Shown piece by piece: positions 13,215 through 24,543 of a stretch of DNA of 64,000 nucleotides. The stretch's first letter is position 1. Each line of letters begins with the position of its first letter. The notes beneath the pieces were generated by a model, which had not been told where the DNA came from, did no database searches, and worked only from the letters and a program-made list of their open reading frames with translations. Made by a program: the position numbers and the translations under genes. The stretch is from Stomorhina lunata (Eukaryota; Arthropoda; Insecta; Diptera; Rhiniidae). Where the stretch lies: positions 60,214,928 through 60,278,927 of the forward strand of contig OW121744.1 of NCBI GenBank assembly GCA_933228675.1, written 5' to 3'.

Positions 13215-13330
13215 ATGACACTAACTAATACAACATCATCTGTTAAGATAGGTAAGAACCTATTAGAGTCTTTTATAACTAAACGGGAATTCAGGCAAGG
13301 AGAAAGTCTATCTTGTGACATCTTCAATAA
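13215..13330 (+). mobile_element. LINE-1 continuation after LINE-2
   Basis: The frame reads TTSSVKIGKNLLESF, then TKREFRQGESLSCDIFN, a typical RT palm segment that continues the LINE-1 fragment at 10907. It is cut off at 13331 by a palindromic DNA element, and no RT continuation was recognised past 14028. Confidence 0.7.
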
Positions 13331-14028
13331 CACACTGCGACAAAAAAATGAAGTAAAAGTTTCTGGGATGTTATACCATTTTTGTGGTAGGTTCTGTCGA
13401 GTAAAACAACACTCTGTTTTTGGAATTTTCAAAACACCCCCAAAAATCTGGAGTTACGGATAAAAACCGGTTTTTCATACCCGTATGCACTTATCACCAC
13501 GTAACTTAGACAAATGCCAACCGATTTTAAGTTTTTTGAAAGATATTGAAAGAAGAAGCATAGCCCTTTTCAACAGTATAAAGTTTCTTATAACATAAAT
13601 ATATTTACGATAGATATGTGTTTTTTAACACCAAATATATTTTTTTCCGTTTTTTTCCGCATTTTTCTATTTTATTACAAAAATATTGTGTTACAACGTC
13701 CCGAAAATAGAAAAATTTGGAGAAAACTGGAAAAAAAATATATTTGGTGTTAAAAAAAAACACATGTATCTGAAGTATATTTTAAGGAGCTAATGGCTAA
13801 GCTTCTTTTTTCAATATCTTTTAAAAAATTTAAAATCGGTTGGCATTTGTCTAAGTTACTAAGTACATACGGGTATGAAAAACCGGGTTTTTACCCGTAA
13901 CTCTAGATTTTGGGGGTGTTTTGAAAATTCCAAAAACACAGTGTTGTTCTACTCGACAATACCCACCAGAAAAATTGTATAACATCCTAAAAACTTTCAC
14001 TTCATTTTCTTTTTTTTGTCGCAGTGTG
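13331..14028. mobile_element. 698-bp palindromic (foldback) DNA element
   Basis: Begins CACACTGCGAC and ends GTCGCAGTGTG. The two arms match over most of their length: ttctgtcgagtaaaacaaca against the complement of tgttgttctactcgacaata, and the terms cccccaaaaatctggagtta and cggttggcatttgtctaagt occur in both. The centre is near 13680. TAA stands directly outside both ends, a possible 3-bp target duplication as made by PIF/Harbinger-type elements. No transposase. Short open frames here are artefacts of the palindrome. Confidence 0.8.
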
Positions 14029-14275
14029 TAATTGGCGAAAGTTATATGTACCCAATGGATTTAGTTTAGAAATTGCTGAGTTAGTAACAAAAAAACCTCA
14101 TTTGCACCACTTCGAAACATCATATTTATTAGTATTTTAAAATATTTAATAAAAGTTTATTGCATTAAATGTTTAAAGCTCAAAGATGTGCATTAAATTT
14201 AAAGTGAAAGATAAATATGATATAATAATCGACTTAAACATTTGAATTATATGCTTTCAAAATTCTTAACTATCT
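14029..14275. other. 3' flank of IR gene B
   Basis: AT-rich, unique-looking. It holds the candidate poly(A) signal of gene B and is likely its 3' UTR and downstream flank. Confidence 0.4.
14157..14162 (-). terminator. Candidate polyadenylation signal of IR gene B
   Basis: AATAAA on the minus strand about 115 bp past the stop codon of gene B, in AT-rich sequence. Position and motif fit a poly(A) signal; there is no transcript evidence. No comparable perfect AATAAA was noticed just past gene A. Confidence 0.4.
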
Positions 14276-17200
14276 CTAATTTAACCAATCAAAAAAAGCT
14301 TTCAATCTTTTCGATTTCTTCGTTAACATTTCCAATATAAAAACGTATAAGGCCAATTGGCTCAGGATTGAATACAAACGGAATAAACCAATTAAACTAC
14401 CCAATTCAATAGTTTTCACTGACTTCATCTGTATTTTTACAATATGCGATTTTGGACGGAAATTTTTCAAAGCAATCTTCGAAGTTATACCCGATTGAAT
14501 AAGAACATTTAACTTTTTATCAAAACTTTCCTTTAGCAATGAGTGTTTGTTAAAATACATAACAAATTGATATGATTGAATGCTCTCGGCTACAGGGATT
14601 AAAAATTCTGCACCAGGATTCTTAAATTTATAATAGGCCCAATAGTCCAAAATGAAGGCACCCGTCAACAGTGGATGTCTACTTGTTTGTAAGTACTTGA
14701 ATATGCTAGAGTTGGAATCTGACCAGATTTGAGTTTTATTCCTTGGATAGAATGAAGTATACGAGGGGCTCAATAGAATATAGTCCTTGTCTATGAGTTC
14801 TGCAATTCTCCTGGGCACCGGTCGGTGTTTGGCCAGTCTAAGACTATCAAACATTTTGCCTTGATAGCCATTCCGTATTTCAAAGGAGAGCAGCAACCAA
14901 GATATTAAAAGAAATCTCGAAAAATTTCTTTTGGGTAAAATTTGAAAAGGCATCGAATAGCCCAGAAATGTTATGATCATATTAAAGGTGGGTCTCTTAT
15001 TTTTGGTTCCAAATAAAAAATTACGCATTGTTAACATTTTAAAGTGGTTAATCGCTTGAATTGATACTATGTTGATGCTCATGTAGATGAGTAGTAGCAG
15101 CCAGGTCATCTTGTCTAGAGGATTTATTAGTTGTCTAATAGGTCCAAAGTGCACATTGCTACGAACCACAAACTTGTAGGATGTTGTGTGATATGCAATG
15201 GATTGGGTGAATAGCTGGTTATTTTTGATGGTTGAACTAAAACCGCCTATAGCTATGAAAGCTTTTCTTTGTTCTAACTGAAAAGTGAAAATATTAAGCA
15301 ATTAATTTTCTTCTAGTATAAAGTTAATATAATTCTTTATCATTAAACCAACAAAATTTTTCAATATCTCTTTTGGTTTTAGAGTCATTATCAAAATAAT
15401 AGGGAACAAGTAAGAGTGTTATATTCGGCAGTGCCGAATCTTATATACCCACCATCAAATTGTATTAATTTTAGAAATATATATCATATATCTACGAGGG
15501 TGCAGGTAATTTAAAACATGTACCAAATTCGAAACTTCTAAACTTATATGAAACTTCTAAATACCACATTTTATCAGCATAGCTATTATAATTTGTCATT
15601 GTTAGTAAATAAATAAGCAATTAGCCTATGCGAGGTTATACGGGACCTATGGTCAAATGTAAACCGATTTCGCCAAATTTCAATAATAAAATTTTTGAAG
15701 AAATGAAGAATGTCTTTGCCAAATTTCTGAGACCTAGCTCCTTTCATTTAGGCCTTGTCGTGCTTTTAATACAAAGACAGACAGACGGTCATCGCTCAAT
15801 CGTCTTAGAATTTTATAAGGATTCAAATATATAAGAAAAAATTACCTTTTCTATGGAAAAACTTACTTTTTCTATGAAAAAACTTACTTTTTCTATGAAA
15901 AAACTTACTTTTTCTATGAAAAAACTTACTTTTTCTATGAAAAAACTTACTTTTTCTATGGAAAAACTTACTTTTTCTATGGAAAAACTTACTTTTTCTA
16001 TGGAAAAACTTACTTTTTCTATGGAAAAACTTACTTTTTCTACGGAAAAACTTACTTTTTCTACGGAAAAACTTACTTTTTCTACGGAAAAACTTACTTT
16101 TTCTACGGAAAAACTTACTTTTTCTACGGAAAAACTTACTTTTTCTACGGAAAAACTTACTTTTTCTACGGAAAAACTTACTTTTTCTACGGAAAAACTT
16201 ACATTTTCTATAGAAAAACTTACTTTTTTCTATAGAAAAACTTACTTTTTTCTATAGAAAAACTTACTTTTTTCTATAGAAAAACTTACTTTTTTCTATA
16301 GAAAAACTTACTTTTTTCTATAGAAAAACTTACTTTTTTCTATAGAAAAACTTACTTTTTTCTATAGAAAAACTTACTTTTTTCTATAGAAAAACTTACT
16401 TTTTTCTATAGAAAAACTTACTTTTTTCTATAGAAAAACTTACTTTTTTCTATAGAAAAACTTACTTTTTTCTATAGAAAAACTTACTTTTTTCTATAGA
16501 AAAACTTACTTTTTTCTATAGAAAAACTTACTTTTTTCTATAGAAAAACTTACTTTTTTCTATAGAAAAACTTACTTTTTTCTATAGAAAAACTTACTTT
16601 TTTCTATAGAAAAACTTACTTTTTTCTATAGAAAAACTTACTTTTTTCTATAGAAAAACTTACTTTTTTCTATAGAAAAACTTACTTTTTTCTATAGAAA
16701 AACTTACTTTTTTCTATAGAAAAACTTACTTTTTTCTATAGAAAAACTTACTTTTTTCTATAGAAAAACTTACTTTTTTCTATAGAAAAACTTACTTTTT
16801 TCTATAGAAAAACTTACTTTTTTCTATAGAAAAACTTACTTTTTTCTATAGAAAAACTTACTTTTTTCTATAGAAAAACTTACTTTTTTCTATAGAAAAA
16901 CTTACTTTTTTCTATAGAAAAACTTACTTTTTTCTATAGAAAAACTTACTTTTTTCTATAGAAAAACTTACTTTTTTCTATAGAAAAACTTACTTTTTTC
17001 TATAGAAAAACTTACTTTTTTCTATAGAAAAACTTACTTTTTTCTATAGAAAAACTTACTTTTTTCTATAGAAAAACTTACTTTTTTCTTTAGAAAAACT
17101 TACTTTTTTCTATAGAAAAACTTACTTTTTTCTATAGAAAAACTTACTTTTTTCTATAGAAAAACTTACTTTTTTCTATAGAAAAACTTACTTTTTTCTA

Positions 17201-19648
17201 TAGAAAAACTTACTTTTTTCTATAGAAAAACTTACTTTTTTCTATAAAAAAACTTACTTTTTTTCTATAGAAAAACTTACTTTTTTCTATAGAAAAACTT
17301 ACTTTTTTCTATAGAAAAACTTACTTTTTTCTATAGAAAAACTTACTTTTTTCTATAGAAAAACTTACTTTTTTCTATAGAAAAACTTACTTTTTTCTAT
17401 AGAAAAACTTACTTTTTTCTATAGAAAAACTTACTTTTTTCTATAGAAAAACTTACTTTTTTCCATAGAAAAACTTACTTTTTTCTATAGAAAAACTTAC
17501 TTTTTTCTATAGAAAAACTTACTTTTTTCTATAGAAAAACTTACTTTTTTCTATAGAAAAACTTACTTTTTTCTATAGAAAAACTTACTTTTTTCTATAG
17601 AAAAACTTACTTTTTTCTATAGAAAAACTTACTTTTTTCTATAGAAAAACTTACTTTTTTCTATAGAAAAACTTACTTTTTTCTATAGAAAAACTTACTT
17701 TTTTCTATAGAAAAACTTACTTTTTTCTATAGAAAAACTTACTTTTTTCTATAGAAAAACTTATTTTTTCTGTAGAAAAACTTATTTTTTCTGTAGAAAA
17801 ACTTATTTTTTCTGTAGAAAAATTAACTTTTTCTGTAGAAAAATTAACTTTTTCTGTAGAAAAATTAACTTTTTCTGTAGAAAAATTAACCTTTTCTGTA
17901 GAAAAATTTACTTTTTCTATAGAAAAACTTACAATGCTAAAAAATTATAATAGCTATGACAACTAAATTTTGGTATAGAGAAGTTTTTTTACAACAATAA
18001 GTCAGAATATTCAATTTTATGGGAATCGGACCATATTTGACCATAGTTCCCCTATAAATCCACCCTTTTAAACCAGTTAAATGATGATAAATATTTAATT
18101 ATGACGATATAATTCAGTACACAGTTTTTTACGACAATCAGTTAAATTTTATTGAATTCGGTCCAATTGTACCCATAGCTCTTTTTTAATAAAGAGAAGT
18201 AACACTAAGGCAAATATAGCCCCTACAATTCTTTGTACCAAATGGAGGTCTTTCTTTGGAAAGAGGATAGTATAGAAGTGAAAGGTGGTAAAAAGTTGAG
18301 ATAGAGCTTTTTTCTTTTATTCAAAACTGTAATTGCACGTTAGTGAAGTTGCGCCAGTTGTTGTTTAGACCCATTGTTTAAATTGTTTGTACTACATAAA
18401 ATTTTATTTATTTTACATCGACAGCGTGTTGCTGTTGGCTTACAGCCGATGGAGGATGCTGTGGTAATTAATTTAAATTTTGTATAAATTATTTAATAAT
18501 GGCAGAAATTGATGTTGGCATGACTGGGGATCAAACCTAGGCTCAATGTTATGTGTTATGCTTAGTAGTCGACCCTCAAATTAGAGATATATGTGTTTAA
18601 AAATTGAACAAAATTTGATGGAATGTATATCAGATTCGGCACAGCCGAATATAAAACTCTTACTTATTCTATATAAACTTACATCTTGAAAACAGCCGGT
18701 GGAGTTGAAATGATTGCCAATTCTATTTGATTCATTACTGAAGCGCATATGAATCTTAAAATTCAAAGCCTTTGCAATAAACTTTAGAATTTCGCCTTCG
18801 ATTCCGCTCAAGCGTTGCATGTCCCTTAAATGTGTTGCATTCTTTAAATCGCCATTAAATGTAATAAAGGGTTTAAATAGGTTCGCGGAAATCTTAAGCG
18901 GGCAGCCATAGAAGTTATTTAACACTTCCGGAAACAAGTTTTCAACATCAAGTCGTCCATTTTCGTAACGATTTATTTCTCGAACCATTATATGTTCAGC
19001 ACAAAAATTCCAATTGTACAATTGAAATGTATAGAAACTAATAAAATTATGCAATTTGGATTTATGCATAACTACGACATTTTTGACATTAAATTTAAGA
19101 CACAAATCGAAAATTTGTTGAAGATTTTTGAACAATATTAAATCTGAATCCCAGGTAAGTATAATGAAAAAATAATAATCGCGTTCATGAGTCGTAAAGG
19201 GAATTTGAAAACGCAAGGATCTAAAAGTAATTTGATTATATTATATATTAAAACATATCATATTTACTTAGATATAAACTGAAATACTCAACTGAAAAGC
19301 GGGCCAAGAATCCACCAAGAAAATATTATAATCCCAAGGCCTATCCTCGGCCTCTTCAAAAAGCAGTTGAATGCTAAGGCTCTCGTTTAAGTTGTTGGCA
19401 ATATTATGCAAAAGTCTAGAGTGATACTTCTTATGTTCCTCACAAATAAATTCACATTTTGTCATAATAACTAAAGTATTGGTTTTGGGACTTATAAATT
19501 TTTTTGTCATATATATTGCCACATCTACAAACTCGTTCAAAGCCTCATCTTTTTGCAAAATATTATCCAAAATTTGATTTGCTTCATAGGCTCGTATCAT
19601 TAAACTAAAAAGTAACAAATAAATGTAAATGCACCGACATTGCGTCAT
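14276..19648 (-). CDS. Divergent ionotropic receptor (IR) gene B, three exons
   Basis: Tandem paralogue of IR gene A with the same exon plan. Exon 1 is 19648-19293, exon 2 19220-18683 and exon 3 15277-14276. Intron 1 is 72 bp, phase 2; its donor GTTGAG is weak and was chosen because it keeps phase and alignment with gene A, so it is the least certain junction. Intron 2 (3405 bp, phase 0) has donor GTAAGT and acceptor TTTCAG. The product is about 631 aa. It has an N-terminal hydrophobic signal segment, the S1-lobe block RLSGIEGEILKFIAKALNF in exon 2, M1 with MTWLLLLIYMSINIV, M2 with RFLLISWLLLSFEIRNGYQG, and a C-terminal M3 before LTKKSKRLK. There are no internal stops. The start of exon 3 has an almost identical copy near 63.7 kb. 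Likely a chemosensory channel subunit; no closer family is assigned. Confidence 0.85.
15414..15840 (-). mobile_element. Helentron-like short repeat (family H2), intron 2 of gene B
   Basis: Begins aacaagtaagagtgttat, followed by a short hairpin ATTCGG-CAGTG-CCGAAT, then tatacccaccatcaaa, and runs to a GACAGACGG microsatellite-like stretch. The same arrangement is seen at 63177-63595, 7657-7918 and 44238/45726. It ends 137 bp from the acceptor of exon 3. It resembles non-autonomous dipteran Helentron/DINE-1-type repeats (terminal hairpin, GTCY microsatellite), but that class assignment is inferred. Confidence 0.6.
15843..17935. repeat. 21/22-bp minisatellite in intron 2 of IR gene B
   Basis: Tandem array with unit cttacttttttctatagaaa plus two A. 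The first about 18 units (to about 16215) are 21 bp with ATGGAA, ATGAAA and ACGGAA variants. The middle about 70 units are 22 bp and almost identical. The last about 8 units (from 17760) return to 21 bp with CTGTAG. The 21-bp part gives a 134-codon open frame repeating MEKLTFS only because 21 is a multiple of three; it is not a gene. The core TTTTTCTATAGAAAAA is a perfect palindrome. Confidence 0.95.
17936..18682. repeat. Rest of intron 2 of gene B: degenerate repeats and an H2 3' end
   Basis: Contains a degenerate stretch with gaccatagttcccctataaatcc-like phrases typical of the H1/H2 repeats. At 18600-18655 there is an H2 terminus with hairpin ATTCGG-CACAG-CCGAAT. At 18470-18590, minus strand, a sequence with a pol III B-box-like GGTTTGATCCCC could be a SINE head. 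Nothing here is coding. Confidence 0.5.
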
Positions 19649-20496
19649 TCTTTATGGGTTGTTGGTAAAAATTAAACTAAACCTTTTAAAAGTTCAAGAA
19701 TTTTAATTATATCTATTGCGTCGCAACGCAATACTACAAATTTATAATTAACTTTATTGTTCCCTTAAGATAAGCTTTAAATTAATTAGTCCATATTAAA
19801 TTAAATTACCACTTATAAGGTCCTCGCCATATTTCTAAATTCATTTTAATTTTTTCGATTCACCCAGTGGAAAAATCATAGTCTTTGCTATGCACAAAAG
19901 ACTAATTGCATCTCTCTTATGCGGACTTTGTAAGTAAAGGCGTGGAGTAATAATACAAGGAAGTTTCATTCTCTCTCTTCCAACCCAGCAAAACTTTGGT
20001 AATGGCAAGTACTCTGGTAACTGGTTTCCTTGTAATGTCTCCAACATACCCTCCAAATGACTAATAAGTTATTACAGAAGTACTTATTTGTAATTAAAAT
20101 GGTAATTTGGACTGAATGGCCCAGGTTCGAATCCCACCAAGAGCAACAATTTTTTTTTAATTTTTTTTTTATTAAAAAAGTTAATTTTGAGTTAATTTTG
20201 ATTATGTAGGCGATGTTGGATACCAATCAGAACCGTGTTTGGTTCTGATTGGTCTTAACTTGGTAAGCCCAGACATATTTTGGTCATTCTTTATCTCAAC
20301 AGTGGACTATAAAACAACAGCTTGGCCTATAAAATTGTAGAATATTTACACAAGATCAAAGTCCACGGAATTCTTAAGTATGCTCGGACTTTGACCTTAT
20401 CAGGTTGTAACTATAGGCCATTAAAGTAAGTAAGAGTCAATGTTATATAAAAACTTATACAAAAAGAAAGATTTAAATTGTTTAAGTTTTAAAATA

Positions 20497-21323
20497 CAGT
20501 GGAATCGCAATAGAGTGAACTAATTCGTGCAAGGCCTGTTCTCTCTATTGAAAAAGTTCACTCTAAAGAGTCTATAAAAAAACACTTTTTTATACAAAAA
20601 ACATCTATATTTATTAAATATTATTATATAATTACAAGGGAGTAAAGTAATTTTCAAGAGTTTTTTGCTTTGTACAAGCATTTTTTACTTTTTGCACCGC
20701 TAAATCGCGGAATTTATGCAAAACTAAAATATTTTCGTAATTGTTGGTGTTATTTTCGGCCTGCGCTGCTGTAATGTCTGGTTTGGCTACTACTACTTCC
20801 TCGATGTCAGTGTCAGTCTCAGAAATGGCATCGGAAACTCCTTCAGCAGAAATTGGAAATGAACTTTCAGCATTGTTCCATTCTGTAATGTCATCAATGG
20901 TAAAAACTTCCTGCAAATAATAAATTTAATACATATACCTTTGGTGGATGCTATACAAACTCACGTTTGGGTTAGCAGTTTGAAGCATATCTAAAATTGG
21001 GTTTAGTTCTTCCAGATGTTGTTGCCGAAGTGACCTTTGCAATATGTTTAACGGCATATTTTCCTCGTCGGCGTCACTATCTTTTTCTATCTGCACAGAA
21101 TCACCCAAAAGACTTGACCAGCATTTTTTTATCATGTCAACTCATGCCATGAAGAAGATGTTTTCTATAATTGAGTTTGGTCAATTATGTATAAGAAAAA
21201 CAAAAGTTCACTCTATTGAGTTGGGTACTGTTTACTCTATAAAGTTACTAATGGAAAAAATCGGGAGTTCGTAGTATCAAGTAGTTCATATTACCAAGTG
21301 TTCACTCTATTGCGATTGCACTG
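20497..21323 (-). mobile_element. Tigger/pogo-like deletion derivative
   Basis: Terminal inverted repeats start CAGTG and contain AATCGCAATAGAGTGAAC on both sides (one mismatch in about 24). TA flanks both ends (20495-20496 and 21324-21325), as expected for Tc1/mariner-superfamily elements. It keeps only the C-terminal part of a transposase on the minus strand. It sits inside TIR element E1, so it is younger than E1. Confidence 0.8.
20632..21135 (-). pseudogene. C-terminal fragment of pogo/Tigger-like transposase, spliced
   Basis: Two exons, 21135-20965 and 20910-20632. They are separated by a 54-bp intron with GTGAGT donor and TTTGCAG acceptor, phase 0. The joined product is about 150 aa. 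It starts MIKKCWSSLLGD, which resembles the block before the variable tail of pogo-like transposases. It continues with an acidic stretch, TIDDITEWNNAE, and ends KQKTLENYFTPL. The CENPB-type DNA-binding domain and DDE core are missing, so it cannot be an active transposase. The family assignment rests mainly on the ends and the CW block. Confidence 0.6.
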
Positions 21324-21510
21324 TAATTAAAAAAAAACTTCTTTATTGTTTACTATTAGTAAACGTTTACAAAAAATCATATAGAAATATTTTTCCAAAA
21401 ATTACAACAAAGCAAAAAAATCAGGGGAAACAAAGTTATTGTCACATGATTTTGGATCTAAAAATAAAAATTGTATATATTAATTATAAGCTGCTAAGTT
21501 TTCAACATAT

Positions 21511-21580
21511 GATGTAGCTCAGTGGAAGAGTCTCCGCCTAGCAGTCGTAGGGGTCTGGGTTCGAGCCCCCATGGGGGCAT
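21511..21580 (+). repeat. tRNA-Ala-like module in E1
   Basis: Contains a good A box (TAGCTCAGTGG), an anticodon-loop-like CTAGCAG (AGC, Ala) and a B box GGTTCGAGCCC, followed by CCCATGGGGGCAT. It resembles tRNA-Ala, but the acceptor stem does not pair properly, so it is not a functional tRNA. The same module recurs in E2-E5. Confidence 0.7.
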
Positions 21581-22599
21581 ACAAAAAAAATTTGTATTTC
21601 GTTTAAAAATATGTTTTTTTTTTAAATAAAACAACAACAACAAAAGTTTTTGTTGTTGTTTTCCAATTGCTAACCCAATTCATTACTTTTCTGCAATTGG
21701 TAAGTACTTGCCTCAAATGACATCCCCATGTTAATGTAATGACTTAAACAGTAAATGAGTAAGTAGTTCGTGTTCAATAGTTTAGCTGTTTAACTCATTA
21801 TTTGGTAATGAAAAGTTTTGCTGGGAAATTATTTAAAAACAAATTATAGACCAAAACGTAACAATTCCATCACAAATCCATATAAATTGTTAAAAAAAAG
21901 GTCATAATTCCTTAATAGGAATAATATGAACTTTAAGTCATAAGACGTTGCAATGTCTCATAAACTCATGCCAACGCGTTGGCATCAGTTTATGTTTAAT
22001 TATTTCGCGTTTCCAACCGCCGCACAGTGGTTTACGGACGCTTTTTTTTAGAAATAATTCTTTAATTCTTTAATAACTTTTGAACGACTAAAGATAAAAT
22101 TTGGCACGGTGGTAGTCAAAGAGCATTCGAATTGATTTTCAAAAACACTGGTCCATGAGGGGTCGGAAGAGTGATTGATGGACCTTCAAAGTCAACTCGG
22201 GTGTTCGACTTTTTTAAAAATTCGCCAAAAATCCATTTATGAATGGATTAAAAACAAAAATTAAACTTAAGTTGTCCTTGAGGACATCTACAAAAAAATA
22301 CACTTACATGTGTAGGTTACCTCCTTTGGCTTTCGAGATATTTGGGTAAAAAGAATTTTTGGGTTGTTTTTTACCTATTTTTTAAGCTTTTTTGTGATCT
22401 GGTGGACGAATCTGAGGACCAAATTATTTAATAATATTCCTTAAATCTATCTATATCTATAAAAAAAATGTCCGCGTCTGTTTGTCTGTTTGTAATACAA
22501 ACTTTGTATGTTGTTTGTTGGAAAGGATCTCCGAAACTAGCGGTCCAATTTTTCTGAAATTTTGACAGTGTAGTACTGTGTGACCAATGGTGACTTTTT

Positions 22600-23620
22600 T
22601 TTTTTGAAATCTCAAGTGGGCGTGACCCCTCCCATATAAGTCAGATTTTAAAACATACAAATATGGATGATCAAACCGACCGATTTTTCTGAAATTTAGA
22701 CAGTGGAGTATGGTATGACCGGTAGTTAAAATAGCCTAGAGTTTTTTCTGAAATCTCAAGTGGGCGTGACCCCTCCCATATAACTTATATATTAAAAATG
22801 ACAAATTTGAATGACTGAGAGGGCCGATTTTTCTGAAATTTTGACAGTATGGCAAGATGTGACCGCTGGTTAAAGTAGGCAAGGGTTTTTTCAGATCTCA
22901 AGTGGGCGTGACCCCTCCCATATAACTCATATATTAAAATTGACAAATATAGCAGATAATGAAGCAAGATTTTTCTGAAATTTAGACAGTATGTTAAGGT
23001 GTGACTAGTGGGTAAAATAGGTCAGATTTTTTTTAAATCTCAAGTGGGCGTGACCCCTCCCATATAAGTCAGATTTTAAAACATACAAATATTAATGATC
23101 AAACCGACCGATTTTTCTGAAATTTTGACAGTGTAGTAAGGTGTGACCGGTGGTTAAAATAGGCAAGGGTTTTTTCACAAATCTCAAGTGGGCGTGACCC
23201 CTCCCATATAACTCATATATTAAAAATGACAAATATAGATGACCGAGCGGACCGATTTTTCTGAAATTTTGGCAGTATGGTAAGATGTGACCGGGGGTTA
23301 AAATAAGTAAGTTTTATTTAATCTCAAGTGGGCGTGACCCCTCCCATATAAGTAAAATATTAAAAATGAGAAATATGGATTTTTCTTTAATTTTTACAGT
23401 ATATATTAAGTTACCGGTGGGTAAAATAGGCTACATTTTTTTTTGGAAATCTCAAATGGACGTGACCCCTCCCATATAAGTCATATATTAAAAATTACAA
23501 ATAGGGATGACCGATTTTTAAAAAATTTTGATTATATGTGTGTGACCGGTGGGTAAAATAGGCTTGGATTTTTTTAATCTCAAGTGGGCTGACCCCTCCC
23601 ATAAAGTCAAATATTAAAAA
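22600..23620 (+). repeat. About 140-bp tandem repeats within the Helitron
   Basis: Eight diverged units, each with tcaagtgggcgtgacccctc, then ccatataa, an AAATGACAAATAT stretch, and gatttttctgaaattttgac. Units begin near 22606, 22757, 22897, 23039, 23183, 23323, 23447 and 23577. Confidence 0.85.
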
Positions 23621-23939
23621 TTACAAATATGGATGATGAGATGAAAACGATTTAACCTAATTAATTAAAGTTTTAAATGTGGTTATTTTCATCCTATAGG
23701 ATAGTTTTTCGCTTTTTGAATTTTTTTAAAAATGGGCCAACGGTGACCTTGGAATTGGAAAATGGGGATAAATTTTCCCTTTTCTTTAAAATTGTATATC
23801 TTGAGAACGGCTTTCTTTCTAAATGTTTTTTTAGTCCAAGTTAGGATTATACATTAAGAAAAGTTTACCATATTTACCAAGTACATTAATAAAGGATTCA
23901 ATTTTAAAAATTAATAAAAATATTTCATAATTGTTAATT

Positions 23940-24490
23940 TTTAATGAAAGTGGATGTAAAATGTAAATGGGATGCAGTTGTTGCCTGGGTTTCCAGCTAA
24001 CAGGTAATAACTGTATTCAATTCCTACTCACACCTCCTAGTGGTACATCCTGGAAACCTGAGCAACCTAGTTGAAGATGCGGTAAACAATCCGAGTGGGA
24101 TTCTAGGTCAGGGCTAACGTGAGGGGGAGTTATCTTAGAGCCATTCCGACGTATTTGGTCTAAGGGTCTAAGATAATTGTACTTGGTAAAGTACGAAATT
24201 GTAGCGTCTGTTCAACATGTTAGTTGCGGGTACAAGCGGGCGTCTGTCTCGGACCGAGCGGCTCGCTTTACAAACGTGGCTCTTGTCTTTGGACTCATCA
24301 TCCATCGACTAAGCACTTACGATGTTTTAAGCATGGAAAGAAACAACATTATAGAATATACTACTCCAAGGGGTAATCAAGCGAGAAATCCCCCTGCTAC
24401 GGCAGCTGGCACAAGGATTTTGGAGGTGCCTAATCTATGCAAGAACATCTTGATGAATGAAACCAACCAATGAAAGTGTTAACACAGTAA
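23940..24490 (+). other. Internal unit of the Helitron, not recognised
   Basis: More GC-rich than its surroundings. A 98-codon open frame (24177-24473) reads through it, but the sequence has no domain I recognise and may be non-coding. It could be captured sequence or the 3' body of another retroelement. Confidence 0.3.
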
Positions 24491-24543
24491 TAAGTTAAAA
24501 ACCTTAACTGCCAAACCCGGCAACGCCGGGTAAAATCAGCTAG

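Larger units (their letters stand above)
19984..21825 (+). mobile_element. TIR element E1 (CCCAGCAAAA family) with nested Tigger-like element
   Basis: Ends CCCAGCAAAACTTT and AAAGTTTTGCTGGG. Inside, from left: a B-box-like GGTTCGAATCCC at about 20125; the LINE-1-leader-related module (20215-20430); an inserted 827-bp Tigger-like element; then a tRNA-Ala-like module (21511-21580), a CAA/GTT repeat, and the phrase gtttaactcattatttggta before the end. Without the insertion it is about 1.0 kb. No target duplication could be recognised. Superfamily unknown. Confidence 0.75.
22446..24543 (+). mobile_element. Non-autonomous Helitron
   Basis: 5' end TCTATCTATATCTATAAAA. 3' end has a perfect hairpin CCCGGC-AAC-GCCGGG (about 24515-24530), ten bases, then CTAG directly before T, matching the Helitron rule (5' TC, 3' CTRR, insertion between A and T). 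It carries an internal tandem array (22600-23620) and a GC-richer unit (23940-24480) that may be captured or conserved internal sequence. No Rep/helicase frame. Confidence 0.85.

Noticed and set aside
13049..13463. Frames spanning 13049-13463 on both strands
   Set aside because: They cross from LINE sequence into the palindromic element and match no family.
15853..16257. 134-codon open frame repeating MEKLTFS
   Set aside because: It exists only because the minisatellite unit is 21 bp with no stop; it ends where the unit becomes 22 bp.
21511..21580. Functional tRNA-Ala gene
   Set aside because: A and B boxes are good, but the acceptor stem does not pair and the module recurs inside a transposon family, so it is tRNA-derived repeat sequence.
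24177..24473. 98-codon frame as a gene
   Set aside because: Lies inside a Helitron, has no recognised domain, and the composition fits captured or non-coding sequence.
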